In this document: in pieces, positions 32,876 to 41,764 of the stretch
Layout: the number at the start of each line of letters is the position of its first letter
Position numbering within the stretch: the first letter of the stretch is position 1
Assembly: GCA_020637435.1 (NCBI GenBank)
Contig: JACJVW010000001.1
Location: 124,001-188,000, forward strand
Reading direction: 5' to 3'
Source: Candidatus Woesearchaeota archaeon
GTDB taxonomy: Archaea; Nanobdellota; Nanobdellia; Woesearchaeales; JACJVW01
Length of the DNA: 64,000 nt
Made by a program: the position numbers and the translations under genes
Notes under the pieces: model-generated
What the model was told of the DNA's origin: nothing
Database searches by the model: none
Seen by the model: only the letters and a program-made list of their open reading frames with translations

Positions 32876-34072
32876 TTATATAGCTTTGGTGCGGTATATC
32901 GACTTCATCCAGAAGAGGCTGGAGATGGCCACCCCCGTTACGATGATACAGATAGTGAATGCTAAGACTGGTGTCAGACTTAAAAGCAAGATGATGAGGG
33001 GGAGCACCACAAGCACACGTCCCAGGTGCAGATAAAGTTCTCTGTTAAGGACAACATCTCCAACATTAAGTTCAGCCCTCGCATACATCATCGTATGCAG
33101 TGGCACTAATATGAAAGGCGCCGTAAAACCACCGATACTTTGCATCAGTGTGATCCCCGCTGGATTCTGGAACGAAGGCCTTAGCATAACCGAAAAACTA
33201 TGCAGCAATGCTCCGGAGCGAAAGACAGTCATCTTGCGCTCAGTATCTGAGAGTTTCCCGCTGATATACATCGAGATTGCGTACAGGAACGTCGTAAAAG
33301 AGTACAATGCTCCTATGATCATGAGCTGAATCTTTACCAGGAACATAAAGAACGGCCACAGCAGACCAAGCGTCGCGCTCTGCATTCCCTCAATCACAAA
33401 GACCCGATTTGCACTGGGGTTATCTAGCGACAGGACCCCGCTTTTTGTCAAATGGATCTCCTTGTACAGCTCCTTAGAGAAGTACAGAGGGATGCTTGCG
33501 ACCGCAAGGAATCCTACCACCATGTACAGCGTGACATCAAATGAGAATGCTGTCGCTGAGTACCCTCCTATAAAGGGAGCTGCGATACCAAGCAATACAG
33601 GCATCGCATTCAAAAGACCAAGCTGCCTGCCTTTCTTCTCCTTTTGCACACTGCTGACGAAGTCTAGATGAAACGACATCCAGTACAGGCTTTCCCCGCA
33701 GACGCCTGCTAAAGCAAGAATAAACAATGACATAGGTTGACCGAACAATGAGATGAGGAAACTTATCTTGAGCAGGATAAGATAGAAGCTCAACGTGAAC
33801 AGAAAGCTGATGATTATGGATTTCTTGATCCCAAATCGTCCACAGAAACGTATCACAACCAGATTGAAGAAGAAACCCATGATAAACAGGGCAAGCTCGA
33901 ACACAAGTATGGACAATATGCTTATCCCTTGCATATACATATAGACCGGAAGAAACAATGAAAATAACGAGAGTGAGAAACTCCGCAGTGTATGGCTTAG
34001 TAGCAGTTCAGTATAATCATTGTGAAATAGGTAAGACACCATATGTTCCATATTATACTTCGTCTGCACCAT
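32876..34072 (-). CDS. major facilitator superfamily transporter
   Basis: A 398-residue polytopic membrane protein with about eleven or twelve hydrophobic helices and the MFS-like loop RFCGRFGIKKS between helices 2 and 3. The substrate cannot be inferred. Starts at 34072 (AAGGTG just upstream), 34051 or 34042 are all possible; the first is used. The gene ends 24 bases before the VTT gene start on the same strand, whose promoter overlaps its stop. Confidence 0.78.
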   Translation of the reverse strand: MVQTKYNMEHMVSYLFHNDYTELLLSHTLRSFSLSLFSLFLPVYMYMQGISILSILVFELALFIMGFFFNLVVIRFCGRFGIKKSIIISFLFTLSFYLILLKISFLISLFGQPMSLFILALAGVCGESLYWMSFHLDFVSSVQKEKKGRQLGLLNAMPVLLGIAAPFIGGYSATAFSFDVTLYMVVGFLAVASIPLYFSKELYKEIHLTKSGVLSLDNPSANRVFVIEGMQSATLGLLWPFFMFLVKIQLMIIGALYSFTTFLYAISMYISGKLSDTERKMTVFRSGALLHSFSVMLRPSFQNPAGITLMQSIGGFTAPFILVPLHTMMYARAELNVGDVVLNRELYLHLGRVLVVLPLIILLLSLTPVLAFTICIIVTGVAISSLFWMKSIYRTKAI

Positions 34073-34205
34073 ACACCTTGAACCGTAAAACTACTTTATT
34101 ATTCTATCGCCACAAAAAGTATCTCCGTACTTTCCTTTAGAAGATTCGTGCTGAGATACTATGTATGACATAAGCTTTAAATACACAGCAAACAAGAAAT
34201 GCACT

Positions 34206-35177
34206 ATGTATGATGTCATTACTATGGGCTCGGCGACCGTCGATATATTCGCAAGAACCGATTCTGAGATGATCAAGATAATCGATGCGCAAAACGAGAC
34301 CAATCACGTAGCGTTCACTACCGGAACTAAACATCTGATCCATGACCTCATCTACAGTGTAGGTGGAGGAGGAACCAATACTGCCGCAGTCTTCAGCAAA
34401 CTCGGCTTAAAATGCGCCTTCCTGGGAAAAGTGGGTGATGACATCAACGGCAAGCTCATCATGGACAGGCTCAAGATGCGAAAGATCGATACAAGCCTCG
34501 TAGCAAAAGGCAAAGGTCTCTCCGGTTTCTCCATAGTGCTCGACAATATGGAGAAAGACCGTGTCATCCTCTCGCACAAAGGTATTAATGACAGTCTTAC
34601 TCCAAAGGACATTAAACCATTCAAGGCAAAATGGCTATTCTCAACATCCCTTATGGGGACATCATATGAGACCCTGCTCAGCCTCACTAGGAAACTTAAG
34701 AAACAGGGAGTAAAGATTGCAGTCAATCCAAGCCTCTACATGACCAAGCTTGGGATAGCACATCTACGACCGCTCCTTGAACGAACAGACTTGCTTATAT
34801 TCAATCGTAAAGAAGCTGAAACATTAACAGGATTAAAGGAGATTGATAGCATCTTCGCGATACTCCATCAGCATGGACCATCAACCATCCTCATCACTCA
34901 AGGAAAACAAGGAGTCTACGCTTCTGATGGTAAGAATTGCCTGCATATGAGCAGCAGGAAAGTCGAAGCGGTCGACACCACTGGAGCAGGAGACACCTTT
35001 GCCGCGACATATCTAGGTGCATTCATCAAAGGAAAAGATATGGAGACAGCACTTCGTCTTGGTCTTGAGAATTCCTGCGCCCTCATACAGGAAATTGGCG
35101 CAAAAAATGGTCTGCAGTCATGGCCAACCCTCCTTAAAAGGATAAAGTTTAAGCCTGTACCTACAAAGAATTGTTAA
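34206..35177 (+). CDS. PfkB-family carbohydrate/nucleoside kinase
   Basis: A 323-residue ribokinase-like sugar kinase. The N-terminal YDVITMGSATVDIFA strand, the substrate loop GGGGTNTAAVFSKLGL near residue 58, and PfkB signature 2, DTTGAGDTFAATYLGAF with the catalytic Asp near residue 262, are all intact. The substrate is unknown (ribose, adenosine or a sugar phosphate). ATG 34206 follows TTTAAATAC at about 34173-34181 by 25-30 bases. Its 3' end overlaps the convergent gene by 4 bases. Confidence 0.88.
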   Translation: MYDVITMGSATVDIFARTDSEMIKIIDAQNETNHVAFTTGTKHLIHDLIYSVGGGGTNTAAVFSKLGLKCAFLGKVGDDINGKLIMDRLKMRKIDTSLVAKGKGLSGFSIVLDNMEKDRVILSHKGINDSLTPKDIKPFKAKWLFSTSLMGTSYETLLSLTRKLKKQGVKIAVNPSLYMTKLGIAHLRPLLERTDLLIFNRKEAETLTGLKEIDSIFAILHQHGPSTILITQGKQGVYASDGKNCLHMSSRKVEAVDTTGAGDTFAATYLGAFIKGKDMETALRLGLENSCALIQEIGAKNGLQSWPTLLKRIKFKPVPTKNC

Positions 35178-35956
35178 CGATGCTCAAGCTCATCCCGAAG
35201 CTTCTCCGCTTGTGAGTACAATCTCTTCGCTTCCAGGATATCATTTGAGCAATGATCCTCTATCTTCTGCCGAATCTGAAGAAGTCGCTCCTTATCCCCC
35301 TGTGAAGCTTTTGCGGCGATTGTATTGATCTCATGGATAAGGTCAGCTTCCTGGATCTCAACCTCTGTCTCTGCATCACAAAGAGCATGGAACTCCCGAT
35401 GCACTAGTTTTACAAGATAAGATAAAAGATCTTTTACCTCTTCTCTTGACTTGGGTGAATCCTCTGCGATAAGTTGTGTGATATGTCTGCGGGTCTCCGC
35501 CTCTTGTTCTTCAAGGTCGATCTCCTCGCTTGCATCACCCATGACCCGGTAGTCTATAGCGACATCACTGTGAAGAAGATGACGGAAGAAATAGTGAACC
35601 GAATGCGCTTCATTCGGGAGCGCCTTCTCTTCTAGCGCCAGATCCTTAAGGATATCATCAAGTTCTTCCTTAAGGATAGTCGCATCCTCCAGGCGGTCAA
35701 ACACATGGTATGCGAAGAACTGCTTGATGTATGAAGTAAGCATCTCAATCTTACCCTTTTCATCTTCTTCGGCATAACGCTTAATCTGCTCTATCGAACC
35801 GTTCAATAGAAGGTCCACCTTCTGCTCAAACTCATCGATACGGTCATAGCGTCCATTATGCAATGCTGCGATGACCTCTTCGATATCGTGCTGTTCTGTC
35901 TTTGCGGTGATAGCATTCGTGCCGAGCAATGATCCAAGGAGTGATACGGGTTCCAT
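35174..35956 (-). CDS. hypothetical acidic helical protein
   Basis: A 260-residue soluble, nearly all-helical protein of unknown function with heptad-like leucines, no membrane segment after the start, and a strongly acidic composition. The minus-strand TATA (near 35969-35985) fits ATG 35956 and a leaderless mRNA; the open frame three codons further upstream is less likely. It converges on the PfkB gene with a 4-base overlap. Confidence 0.65.
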   Translation of the reverse strand: MEPVSLLGSLLGTNAITAKTEQHDIEEVIAALHNGRYDRIDEFEQKVDLLLNGSIEQIKRYAEEDEKGKIEMLTSYIKQFFAYHVFDRLEDATILKEELDDILKDLALEEKALPNEAHSVHYFFRHLLHSDVAIDYRVMGDASEEIDLEEQEAETRRHITQLIAEDSPKSREEVKDLLSYLVKLVHREFHALCDAETEVEIQEADLIHEINTIAAKASQGDKERLLQIRQKIEDHCSNDILEAKRLYSQAEKLRDELEHR

Positions 35957-36096
35957 ACACCACACTCCAACTCATTGAGATTATATAGATTTCCATTGTT
36001 AAGCTGCATCACTTACATGTACGAACGTTTTCCCAAAATATAAGGATACAGCGAAGACAAGAACTCACGTATACGGACGCAGAATAAAATGACTAA

Positions 36097-36654
36097 CTAC
36101 CCCAAAAGTGCGAACGAATACAACGCTCCGTAAGCGACTAACGAAGTCAGTGTGATATTACCAAGCAGTATAGGCAGGAACACATATCGAAATGGTATCT
36201 TAGCAAATGCAAGACCAGCAGTCAGTATATCGTTCGGAACGAACGTGAAACCTGCAACAAGATAAAGTATGAAGGGGATAAAATAGTTAGGAAACTTATG
36301 AAGAAAATCGGTGAACTTAGAGACCTTCTCCTGTATCCTTGGCGCTAGTGCGCGTCTACCCTGCCTTCCAAGATAATAGAAATACATATCACCCAAAGTC
36401 AACCCGATGCCCCCAACTATACCAAGCATTATAGGATGCAGACCGCCTTCCGCCAAAGTGGCTACAGCGATAAAATAAGATGTTGACGATACCGCAGTGA
36501 AACCACCGGTCACTGCTATAGCAAAGAGAAGTATATATCCATTGTGCAAGCCTATAATATCGATAAGCTGTTGCGGACTGACAAATATGAAGATGACTAT
36601 CCAGGAGACCAGTAACAAAAGTGTAAAAAGGAATGAGATACGCTTCTTAAGCAT
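36097..36654 (-). CDS. VTT-domain (DedA/SNARE-associated) membrane protein
   Basis: A 185-residue membrane protein with four or five helices. The VTT blocks are visible as FTAVSSTSYFIAVATLAEGGLHPIMLGIVGGIGLTLGDMYFYYLGRQGR and PFILYLVAGFTFVPNDILTAGLAFAKIPFRY. A TATA element (TTATAAAC on the minus strand near 36674-36683) supports ATG 36654. The likely role is membrane lipid transport or homeostasis, by family analogy only. Confidence 0.8.
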   Translation of the reverse strand: MLKKRISFLFTLLLLVSWIVIFIFVSPQQLIDIIGLHNGYILLFAIAVTGGFTAVSSTSYFIAVATLAEGGLHPIMLGIVGGIGLTLGDMYFYYLGRQGRRALAPRIQEKVSKFTDFLHKFPNYFIPFILYLVAGFTFVPNDILTAGLAFAKIPFRYVFLPILLGNITLTSLVAYGALYSFALLG

Positions 36655-36764
36655 CTAATGTTATGTGTTCCCTGAGTTTATAAGTATATTGACTCTAGCA
36701 CACAAGACCATAAATAGATGCTCCACCTCGTAATACACAAGTAGTCATTAGTGGGGTGATAACG

Positions 36765-36872
36765 ATGTTATTCCAGGACAAAGAAGGAAATCTCCTCACA
36801 CCGGAAGAAGTTGATGAACTTTCCATGTGGGAGATTGAAGAAAGAAAGGTTCATGCGGTACTTGAATCTTAG
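36765..36872 (+). CDS. 35-residue acidic small protein
   Basis: A very short ORF preceded by GGGGTGAT, one of the strongest ribosome-binding sites in the window, four bases before ATG 36765. The product is acidic and amphipathic (GNLLTPEEVDELSMWEIEERKV). Its stop overlaps the last bases of the convergent phosphoglycerate mutase gene. The strong site argues that it is translated. Function unknown. Confidence 0.55.
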   Translation: MLFQDKEGNLLTPEEVDELSMWEIEERKVHAVLES

Positions 36873-37570
36873 TCCCAGACTATAGGCCTATCAAACGTTA
36901 CCTTGTGATTTGACCTACTGAGTTTGCCGCGCTTATACTCATAGATAATAGGCTTGCCCGTAGGCAGTTCAAGCTGAGGGATTTCTGAGTCTGAGATTTG
37001 GTCAATATACTTAATGATTGCTCGCAGACTATTGCCGTGTGCGCTGATAACCACATTTTTTTTCCCTTCGATGACGGGCATGATGATCTTTTTAAAATAC
37101 GGAACACTTCGTAAGTACGTATCCTTTAACGACTCCCCATTTGGCGGAGGCACATCATAGCTGCGCCGCCAAAGATGCACTTGCTCCTCACCGAATCTCT
37201 TTCTTGCCCAGGCCTTGTTCAATCCCTGCAGATCACCGTAATAACGCTCATTGAGCGCATCATCTGAATAAATAGGTATCTCGTTCTTCGACATCTTCTG
37301 GTCATGATGGGACCACTCCTTGCGCCGTTTGCTATCATGCTGGAAGATACCTGTATATTCCTGTTTAGCTAGAATAAGTAAAAGCGTCTCCTGCGCTCGC
37401 TCAAGCTTAGAAGTGAACGCAACATCCAACCTTAGACCTGCCAGGTGTTTTCCAGCAAGCAGCGCCTCTTTGATGCCCCTGGGACTGAGAGGTACATCAA
37501 CCCAACCGGTAAAACGGTTCTCCAGATTCCACCTCGACTCTCCATGCCGTATAAGGATCACATAGCTCAT
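36869..37570 (-). CDS. gpmA: 2,3-bisphosphoglycerate-dependent phosphoglycerate mutase
   Basis: A histidine phosphatase-fold mutase of glycolysis. The 233-residue protein has the phosphohistidine motif LIRHGESRWNLENRFTGWVD at residue 4, SKLERAQET, ERYYGDLQGLNK near residue 90, the WRRSYDVPPPNGESL loop and the second histidine in VISAHGNSLRA near 185. The start is ATG 37570; the upstream in-frame sequence is unrelated. It is of bacterial type. A non-homologous GpmI is encoded at 2544-4028, so both mutase types coexist. Confidence 0.95.
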   Translation of the reverse strand: MSYVILIRHGESRWNLENRFTGWVDVPLSPRGIKEALLAGKHLAGLRLDVAFTSKLERAQETLLLILAKQEYTGIFQHDSKRRKEWSHHDQKMSKNEIPIYSDDALNERYYGDLQGLNKAWARKRFGEEQVHLWRRSYDVPPPNGESLKDTYLRSVPYFKKIIMPVIEGKKNVVISAHGNSLRAIIKYIDQISDSEIPQLELPTGKPIIYEYKRGKLSRSNHKVTFDRPIVWD

Positions 37571-37655
37571 AGTCCTTCTAAGCATTCTTGTACCATAAAA
37601 ATGTATCGTATCTGAAGAGTATGTCTTATTAATGATAAACACCTTATGCAGAGGC

Positions 37656-38234
37656 ATGGACAAACAAGGACTGCTGGCACACTTGTTAGCTGAAGGTTTT
37701 GATGAGAGTCTTATAGCGGCATTCGCCAAAGTTGACCGTAGTCAGTTCGTACGAAGTGAATACCTCAAGATGGCTTACGAAGACATGGCATTGCCTGTCT
37801 CTGAGTATACGACTATCTCACAACCCTACACGATAGCGTTCATGCTAAGGCTTCTTGAAATAAAAGAAGGATCACGGATACTCGAGATAGGCGCTGGCAC
37901 TGGATATGTGATGGCGCTGATGGCACAGCTTGCTCCAAAAGGCGAGCTGATAGGTCTGGAGATAGATGAGGGTCTTGCAAGAGGAGCATCTGAACGCCTG
38001 CAGAAATATCCAAAGATTAAGATACTGCATGGTGATGGAAAACTTGGCCTGCCCAAACTGGCTCCGTTTGACCGTATCCTCATAAGCGCTGCATGCAATA
38101 CCGTACCGATTCATCTCAAGCACCAGCTGACCGCCAATGGGATCCTGGTAGCGCCTGTAGGTCACAGCATATTTCAATACAGGGAAGAGAAATTGAGAGA
38201 ATTTCCGGGATTCAGTTTCATTCCGTTAAGATGA
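37656..38234 (+). CDS. pcm: protein-L-isoaspartate O-methyltransferase
   Basis: Repairs isoaspartyl damage in aged proteins by SAM-dependent methylation. The 192-residue product shows the PCMT-specific DRSQFV near residue 28, the YTTISQPYTIAFML block and the SAM motif ILEIGAGTGYVMALMAQL near residue 76, then HGDGKLGL and DRILISAACNTVP. ATG 37656 lies about 25 bases after a TTATTAAT element; the ATG at 37632 is an alternative. Its last 17 bases overlap the convergent patatin-like gene. Confidence 0.93.
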   Translation: MDKQGLLAHLLAEGFDESLIAAFAKVDRSQFVRSEYLKMAYEDMALPVSEYTTISQPYTIAFMLRLLEIKEGSRILEIGAGTGYVMALMAQLAPKGELIGLEIDEGLARGASERLQKYPKIKILHGDGKLGLPKLAPFDRILISAACNTVPIHLKHQLTANGILVAPVGHSIFQYREEKLREFPGFSFIPLR

Positions 38235-39000
38235 GTTCATGCACCTGATGTTTGAAGCGTCGGGTATCCACCATCTCCATCACATCATCGAAGCGGTGGA
38301 AATCGAATATCGATACATCATCAGTCTGCACGTTTACCATCAGGTCTGGAACATACCTTTTGACCCGTTCTGATATAAGTGATTGTTGAAGTATGATGTA
38401 AGATGAAGACAAGACATCAAAAATACCGGGTTTTCCTTTGTATTTAGAGAACGTTGCTTCTCCTATAGGGTCTATAGCGATAACCTTGTCAACCTTCCCT
38501 GCAAGTGCGTCGAAAGGGACCGGATCAACGATACATCCATCGATATAATACCTACCCTTATCTTCCACCGGTTCAAAAACGCCTGGCATTGCGATGCTTT
38601 TTTGCACCGCATCGACAATCTTTCCGGATGAAATGATAACCTGGCGATGAGCATGAAAATCGGTCGCCACCACCTGCAAAGGTATCTTAAGCGAAGAGAA
38701 TTGTTTGACCGGCATATTCTGCTCAAGCAGACGCATGACCTTCCTACCTTCGATGATACCGCTTTTTGTATGAAATGTGATATCCAAAAGGTCGATAAAA
38801 TTCTTAAGCTTAAGATTATGGAATTTCTTACGAATCGATCTTGCGGACATCCCCCCTGCATACAGCGCACCGATCAAAGCACCCATGCTCGTTCCGGCTA
38901 TGACATCGGGCCGGACACCAAGCTCGTCAAGCGCTTCAAGATATCGTACATGGGCATAAGCTTTTGCGCCGCCGCCACCAAGGATAAGTCCTACCTTCAT
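38218..39000 (-). CDS. patatin-like phospholipase (RssA/YlbK type)
   Basis: A serine/aspartate dyad lipid hydrolase of 260 residues. The oxyanion block GLILGGGGAKAYAH is at residue 4, the nucleophile motif GTSMG near residue 39 and the catalytic aspartate in YIDGCIVDPVP near residue 158. Cytoplasmic membrane lipids are the likely substrate. Its start overlaps the upstream PRC-barrel gene by 4 bases, making a three-gene operon with two PRC-barrel proteins. Since archaeal lipids are ether-linked, the true substrate is uncertain. Confidence 0.9.
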   Translation of the reverse strand: MKVGLILGGGGAKAYAHVRYLEALDELGVRPDVIAGTSMGALIGALYAGGMSARSIRKKFHNLKLKNFIDLLDITFHTKSGIIEGRKVMRLLEQNMPVKQFSSLKIPLQVVATDFHAHRQVIISSGKIVDAVQKSIAMPGVFEPVEDKGRYYIDGCIVDPVPFDALAGKVDKVIAIDPIGEATFSKYKGKPGIFDVLSSSYIILQQSLISERVKRYVPDLMVNVQTDDVSIFDFHRFDDVMEMVDTRRFKHQVHELILTE

Positions 39001-39431
39001 GGTGTCATTTCCTTCCTCAGTATGACGCTTGCCCCTATCTCTTTTATCTCACTGACCGGGATATGATAAAGAACCTTGCTGAATGCTTTCTTATGCAAAG
39101 GTATCACAGTCAGCTGAGTGATGACCGAATCTTCAAGCACAACATCCTTGACATGTCCTATCTCAGTACCGTCGACCGCTATCACACGCATATTGCGGAA
39201 TCGTTCAGCAGGCACCTTATTGAGCAGAACAGCATCGACGCCGAAATGATGGATATAATCGATACCCACAAACAAGTCTGGTTTTAGAAAACCAAGATCT
39301 ACTGTGATTCCGGTTATCTGTTTGCTTCTGGTATCGATATGCAGCTTGACGACGACACCAAGAACAGCTCCATGTGGATCGACTGCCTCTTTTCCGACGA
39401 TATCGTCTGCAGTGATAATTGCTTCTTTCAT
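38997..39431 (-). CDS. PRC-barrel domain protein 1
   Basis: A 144-residue protein with two PRC-barrel-like halves (VGKEAVDPHGAVLGVVVKLHID, then VIAVDGTEIGHVKDVVLEDSVITQLTV). PRC barrels bind RNA, proteins or photosystem parts; in archaea such proteins are small adaptors of unknown role. It overlaps both neighbours by 4 bases (ATGA) and is co-translated with the second PRC protein and the patatin-like lipase. Confidence 0.83.
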   Translation of the reverse strand: MKEAIITADDIVGKEAVDPHGAVLGVVVKLHIDTRSKQITGITVDLGFLKPDLFVGIDYIHHFGVDAVLLNKVPAERFRNMRVIAVDGTEIGHVKDVVLEDSVITQLTVIPLHKKAFSKVLYHIPVSEIKEIGASVILRKEMTP

Positions 39432-39880
39432 GGATACGCCTTACTCAGAATGATATTCTCCTTACAGATGGATATATGAGACCGGGGAATCTTCTTCACT
39501 TTGCTGATGATGTTCTTTCTCACCAGCAGCGAACCAAAACTATTGTCAGCCGTCCCCTTCTCAAGACCGACAACCTTACCGAGTTTACGTCCCTCAACAT
39601 CGAAAACCTGCTTTCCTATGATAAACAGGATGGGATCGATGCTCAGCATGATAGCGTCATCTGTATCCGAGCTGAAGTACTCCTTGTCGACAAAGATCCT
39701 GTATCTTCCGGATACGATGACACCGGCCAACGCATTGTGCTTGAACACCAGATCATTGACCTTTCCGACAAAGAGTCCTGAAGTGCTGAAGACTTTCCTC
39801 CCAAGATACTTCCTTGCGGTAGGCAGACCATCCAGATTCTCGAACTTGGTCGAGAGCACCGCTATCTTTCGACTAAACAT
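39428..39880 (-). CDS. PRC-barrel domain protein 2
   Basis: A 150-residue protein with the same two-barrel layout as its neighbour (RKYLGRKVFSTSGLFVGKVNDLVFKHNALAGVIV, then GKQVFDVEGRKLGKVVGLEKGTADNSFGSLLV). The two probably arose by duplication. It is the promoter-proximal gene of the operon. The 200-base gap upstream (39881-40083) holds a likely promoter near its start and nothing else that I recognise. Confidence 0.83.
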   Translation of the reverse strand: MFSRKIAVLSTKFENLDGLPTARKYLGRKVFSTSGLFVGKVNDLVFKHNALAGVIVSGRYRIFVDKEYFSSDTDDAIMLSIDPILFIIGKQVFDVEGRKLGKVVGLEKGTADNSFGSLLVRKNIISKVKKIPRSHISICKENIILSKAYP

Positions 39881-40083
39881 AGTAGTATTTTGTGTACTTG
39901 AAGTTTATAAAAGTAATTGACAATCATCCGTGTGAAGTCCTCATCTAAAATATACAGACTGACTTATTGACAAACCCTGGAGTCTTGCTGTACTTACTCT
40001 CATCAACCTGATTTTTGGATCGTCAAAACCCGTATGTTCGACCAAAAACCGTATGAAAAAGAAGGTCTTCCGATGTAGGAGAA

Positions 40084-40707
40084 TCAGATTAAGCTGGCGC
40101 CAAACATGAAGAAAAGTACGATTGCAGTGTACTTGACCCCTTGGCCAAGCAGGAAAAATGTATAGAACCTTGGTCGATTGTACTTAAAAACACCAAGCAT
40201 CGCGCTTAGCGGCTGTGAGGGAAGCGGAAGCACATTAAAGACAAAGATGGCAAGTCCTCCATGCTTATTTATGACACCTTTTATCTTGTAGAATTGCTGA
40301 GGACCTATAATCTTCTTTGATATGCCCCCAAGCCGCATGCCTATCAGATAATTCACCGAATACGCAACCGTCATCCCAAGCAGGTACATAGAGATAAGCA
40401 CAGCAGGATGGTGGCCTGCATCGAAAAAAGTGATGAAAAGCAGTTCCATTGACATGATGACGAAAAACAAGCCGCCAAACATAGCGGCATAGAAGAGGCC
40501 GAGCTGAGTGCTTGCGGTGATCTCACCTATGATATGCCCGAAGAACATATTGATAGCAAGGATGATAGGACTCTCGGAATGCCGCAAGAACATAGCATAA
40601 TATGTCACAAGTAATGCAAGGACAGTAACCACGATGATAAGCATGACAGAGAACGTCCGCTTGCTCTTCTGATTGTAGGTGAACATAGCATCCGGTGCGT
40701 ATTCCAT
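40084..40707 (-). CDS. VTT/DedA-like membrane protein 3
   Basis: A 207-residue membrane protein with about five helices. The segment GMRLGGISKKIIGPQQFYKIKGVINKHGGLAIFVFNVLPLPSQPLSAMLGVFKYNRPRFYTFFLLGQGVKY matches the second half of the VTT domain. The N-terminus is an extra helix pair. It lies directly downstream of the transglycosylase gene on the same strand, with about 45 bases between them. Confidence 0.75.
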   Translation of the reverse strand: MEYAPDAMFTYNQKSKRTFSVMLIIVVTVLALLVTYYAMFLRHSESPIILAINMFFGHIIGEITASTQLGLFYAAMFGGLFFVIMSMELLFITFFDAGHHPAVLISMYLLGMTVAYSVNYLIGMRLGGISKKIIGPQQFYKIKGVINKHGGLAIFVFNVLPLPSQPLSAMLGVFKYNRPRFYTFFLLGQGVKYTAIVLFFMFGASLI

Positions 40708-40752
40708 ATCCCCATAAGAAGGAACAGATTATTTAATCCTTTGGACAAAAGA

Positions 40753-41700
40753 TTAGTTCTCATACGGAATCCGTAAAGACCAATTCTTAGAAATCCTGTT
40801 CAGTGAAACAATCTCAGGATTGACCGCAGCTAAGTTTTTGAGGGGTACATCATACTTTCGGGACAGACCATAGCCGGTATCGCCTGTAGCAACCGTATGC
40901 CGGGGAAGACCTGCAAAATAGTCCTTTGTACTTGGATGTTGCTCAATAGTAAATCCATACTTCTCGGGATTATCATAAATTTCCTTAAATGCCAGAATCT
41001 TAAGGATATGATTTTTAGTCTCACTTGGAAGTTTTGCAAACTTTTCTTCATCACTTTTGCCATGGTGACGCTTCAGCATCCGGTCTGTACTCCCTTCACC
41101 CCAATTGTAACCTGCATTGATCAAGTAACTAGGACCTTCCTTATACTTCTCAGCAAGGTGAGTGACAAGAGCCGTACAAGCCGGGACTGCCTTGACAGGA
41201 TTTCGTCGTTCGTCAATAGTATCGTTGACTGTCAAACCCCACATCTTTGCTGTACCAGGCATGAATTGGCAGCTGCCAACCGCTCCCTTCTTGGAAGTTG
41301 TTGTATGGTCTCCACCATGACTCTCCCATGCAACAAGTGCCCTCATGTAGTTCATATCTACTGAAGCTTCATCGATCAGATCATCATATGCAGTAACCTG
41401 GGATAGCCAGCGTTGATATGTCTTCCGCTCCCAAGGATTCCAACTAGCTATCTCTCTATCGACATCATCCTTTAGAAAGCTATCGATGTCATAGCTGGGC
41501 TGAGAGAATGATGAAATAAGCGTATCAATACTATCTCTGGTCGAAGGAGCAGCAGGTTTGACACTTGCATGTACTGAGCTGGCATGGTGTGTTCCTGAAG
41601 GCGGTGCTTGATATGTCCTCTGACTGACATAATCAGGGAGGTATGAAGCTCCCAGGATTACCATTGCGCCTAGAGCATTGAGCGGTCGTTCAAGTTTCAT
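40753..41700 (-). CDS. secreted lytic transglycosylase with C-terminal LysM
   Basis: A 315-residue secreted murein-cleaving enzyme. A hydrophobic leader (LNALGAMVILGASYL) is followed by an SLT domain at about 110-245, with the catalytic glutamate in RALVAWESHGGDHTTTSKKGAVGSCQFMPGTAK and the conserved LINAGYNWGEG. A LysM-like domain lies at about 268-315 (HTVATGDTGYGLSRKYDVPLKNLAAVNPE). The enzyme cleaves peptidoglycan, which archaea do not make, so it probably acts on bacteria or was adapted to another glycan. It lies beside the archaellin surface cluster. Bacterial origin is likely. Confidence 0.87.
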   Translation of the reverse strand: MKLERPLNALGAMVILGASYLPDYVSQRTYQAPPSGTHHASSVHASVKPAAPSTRDSIDTLISSFSQPSYDIDSFLKDDVDREIASWNPWERKTYQRWLSQVTAYDDLIDEASVDMNYMRALVAWESHGGDHTTTSKKGAVGSCQFMPGTAKMWGLTVNDTIDERRNPVKAVPACTALVTHLAEKYKEGPSYLINAGYNWGEGSTDRMLKRHHGKSDEEKFAKLPSETKNHILKILAFKEIYDNPEKYGFTIEQHPSTKDYFAGLPRHTVATGDTGYGLSRKYDVPLKNLAAVNPEIVSLNRISKNWSLRIPYEN

Positions 41701-41764
41701 CAGAAGCAGCGAAAAAGAAATTGTTTATAAGCCTTTCGGTAAGTTGTTACTAAAGAGTAGTGAA

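Noticed and set aside
39881..40083. Possible box C/D guide RNA (TTGATGA on the minus strand)
   Set aside because: No CTGA box at a suitable distance and no paired C'/D' boxes; the resemblance is one short motif only.
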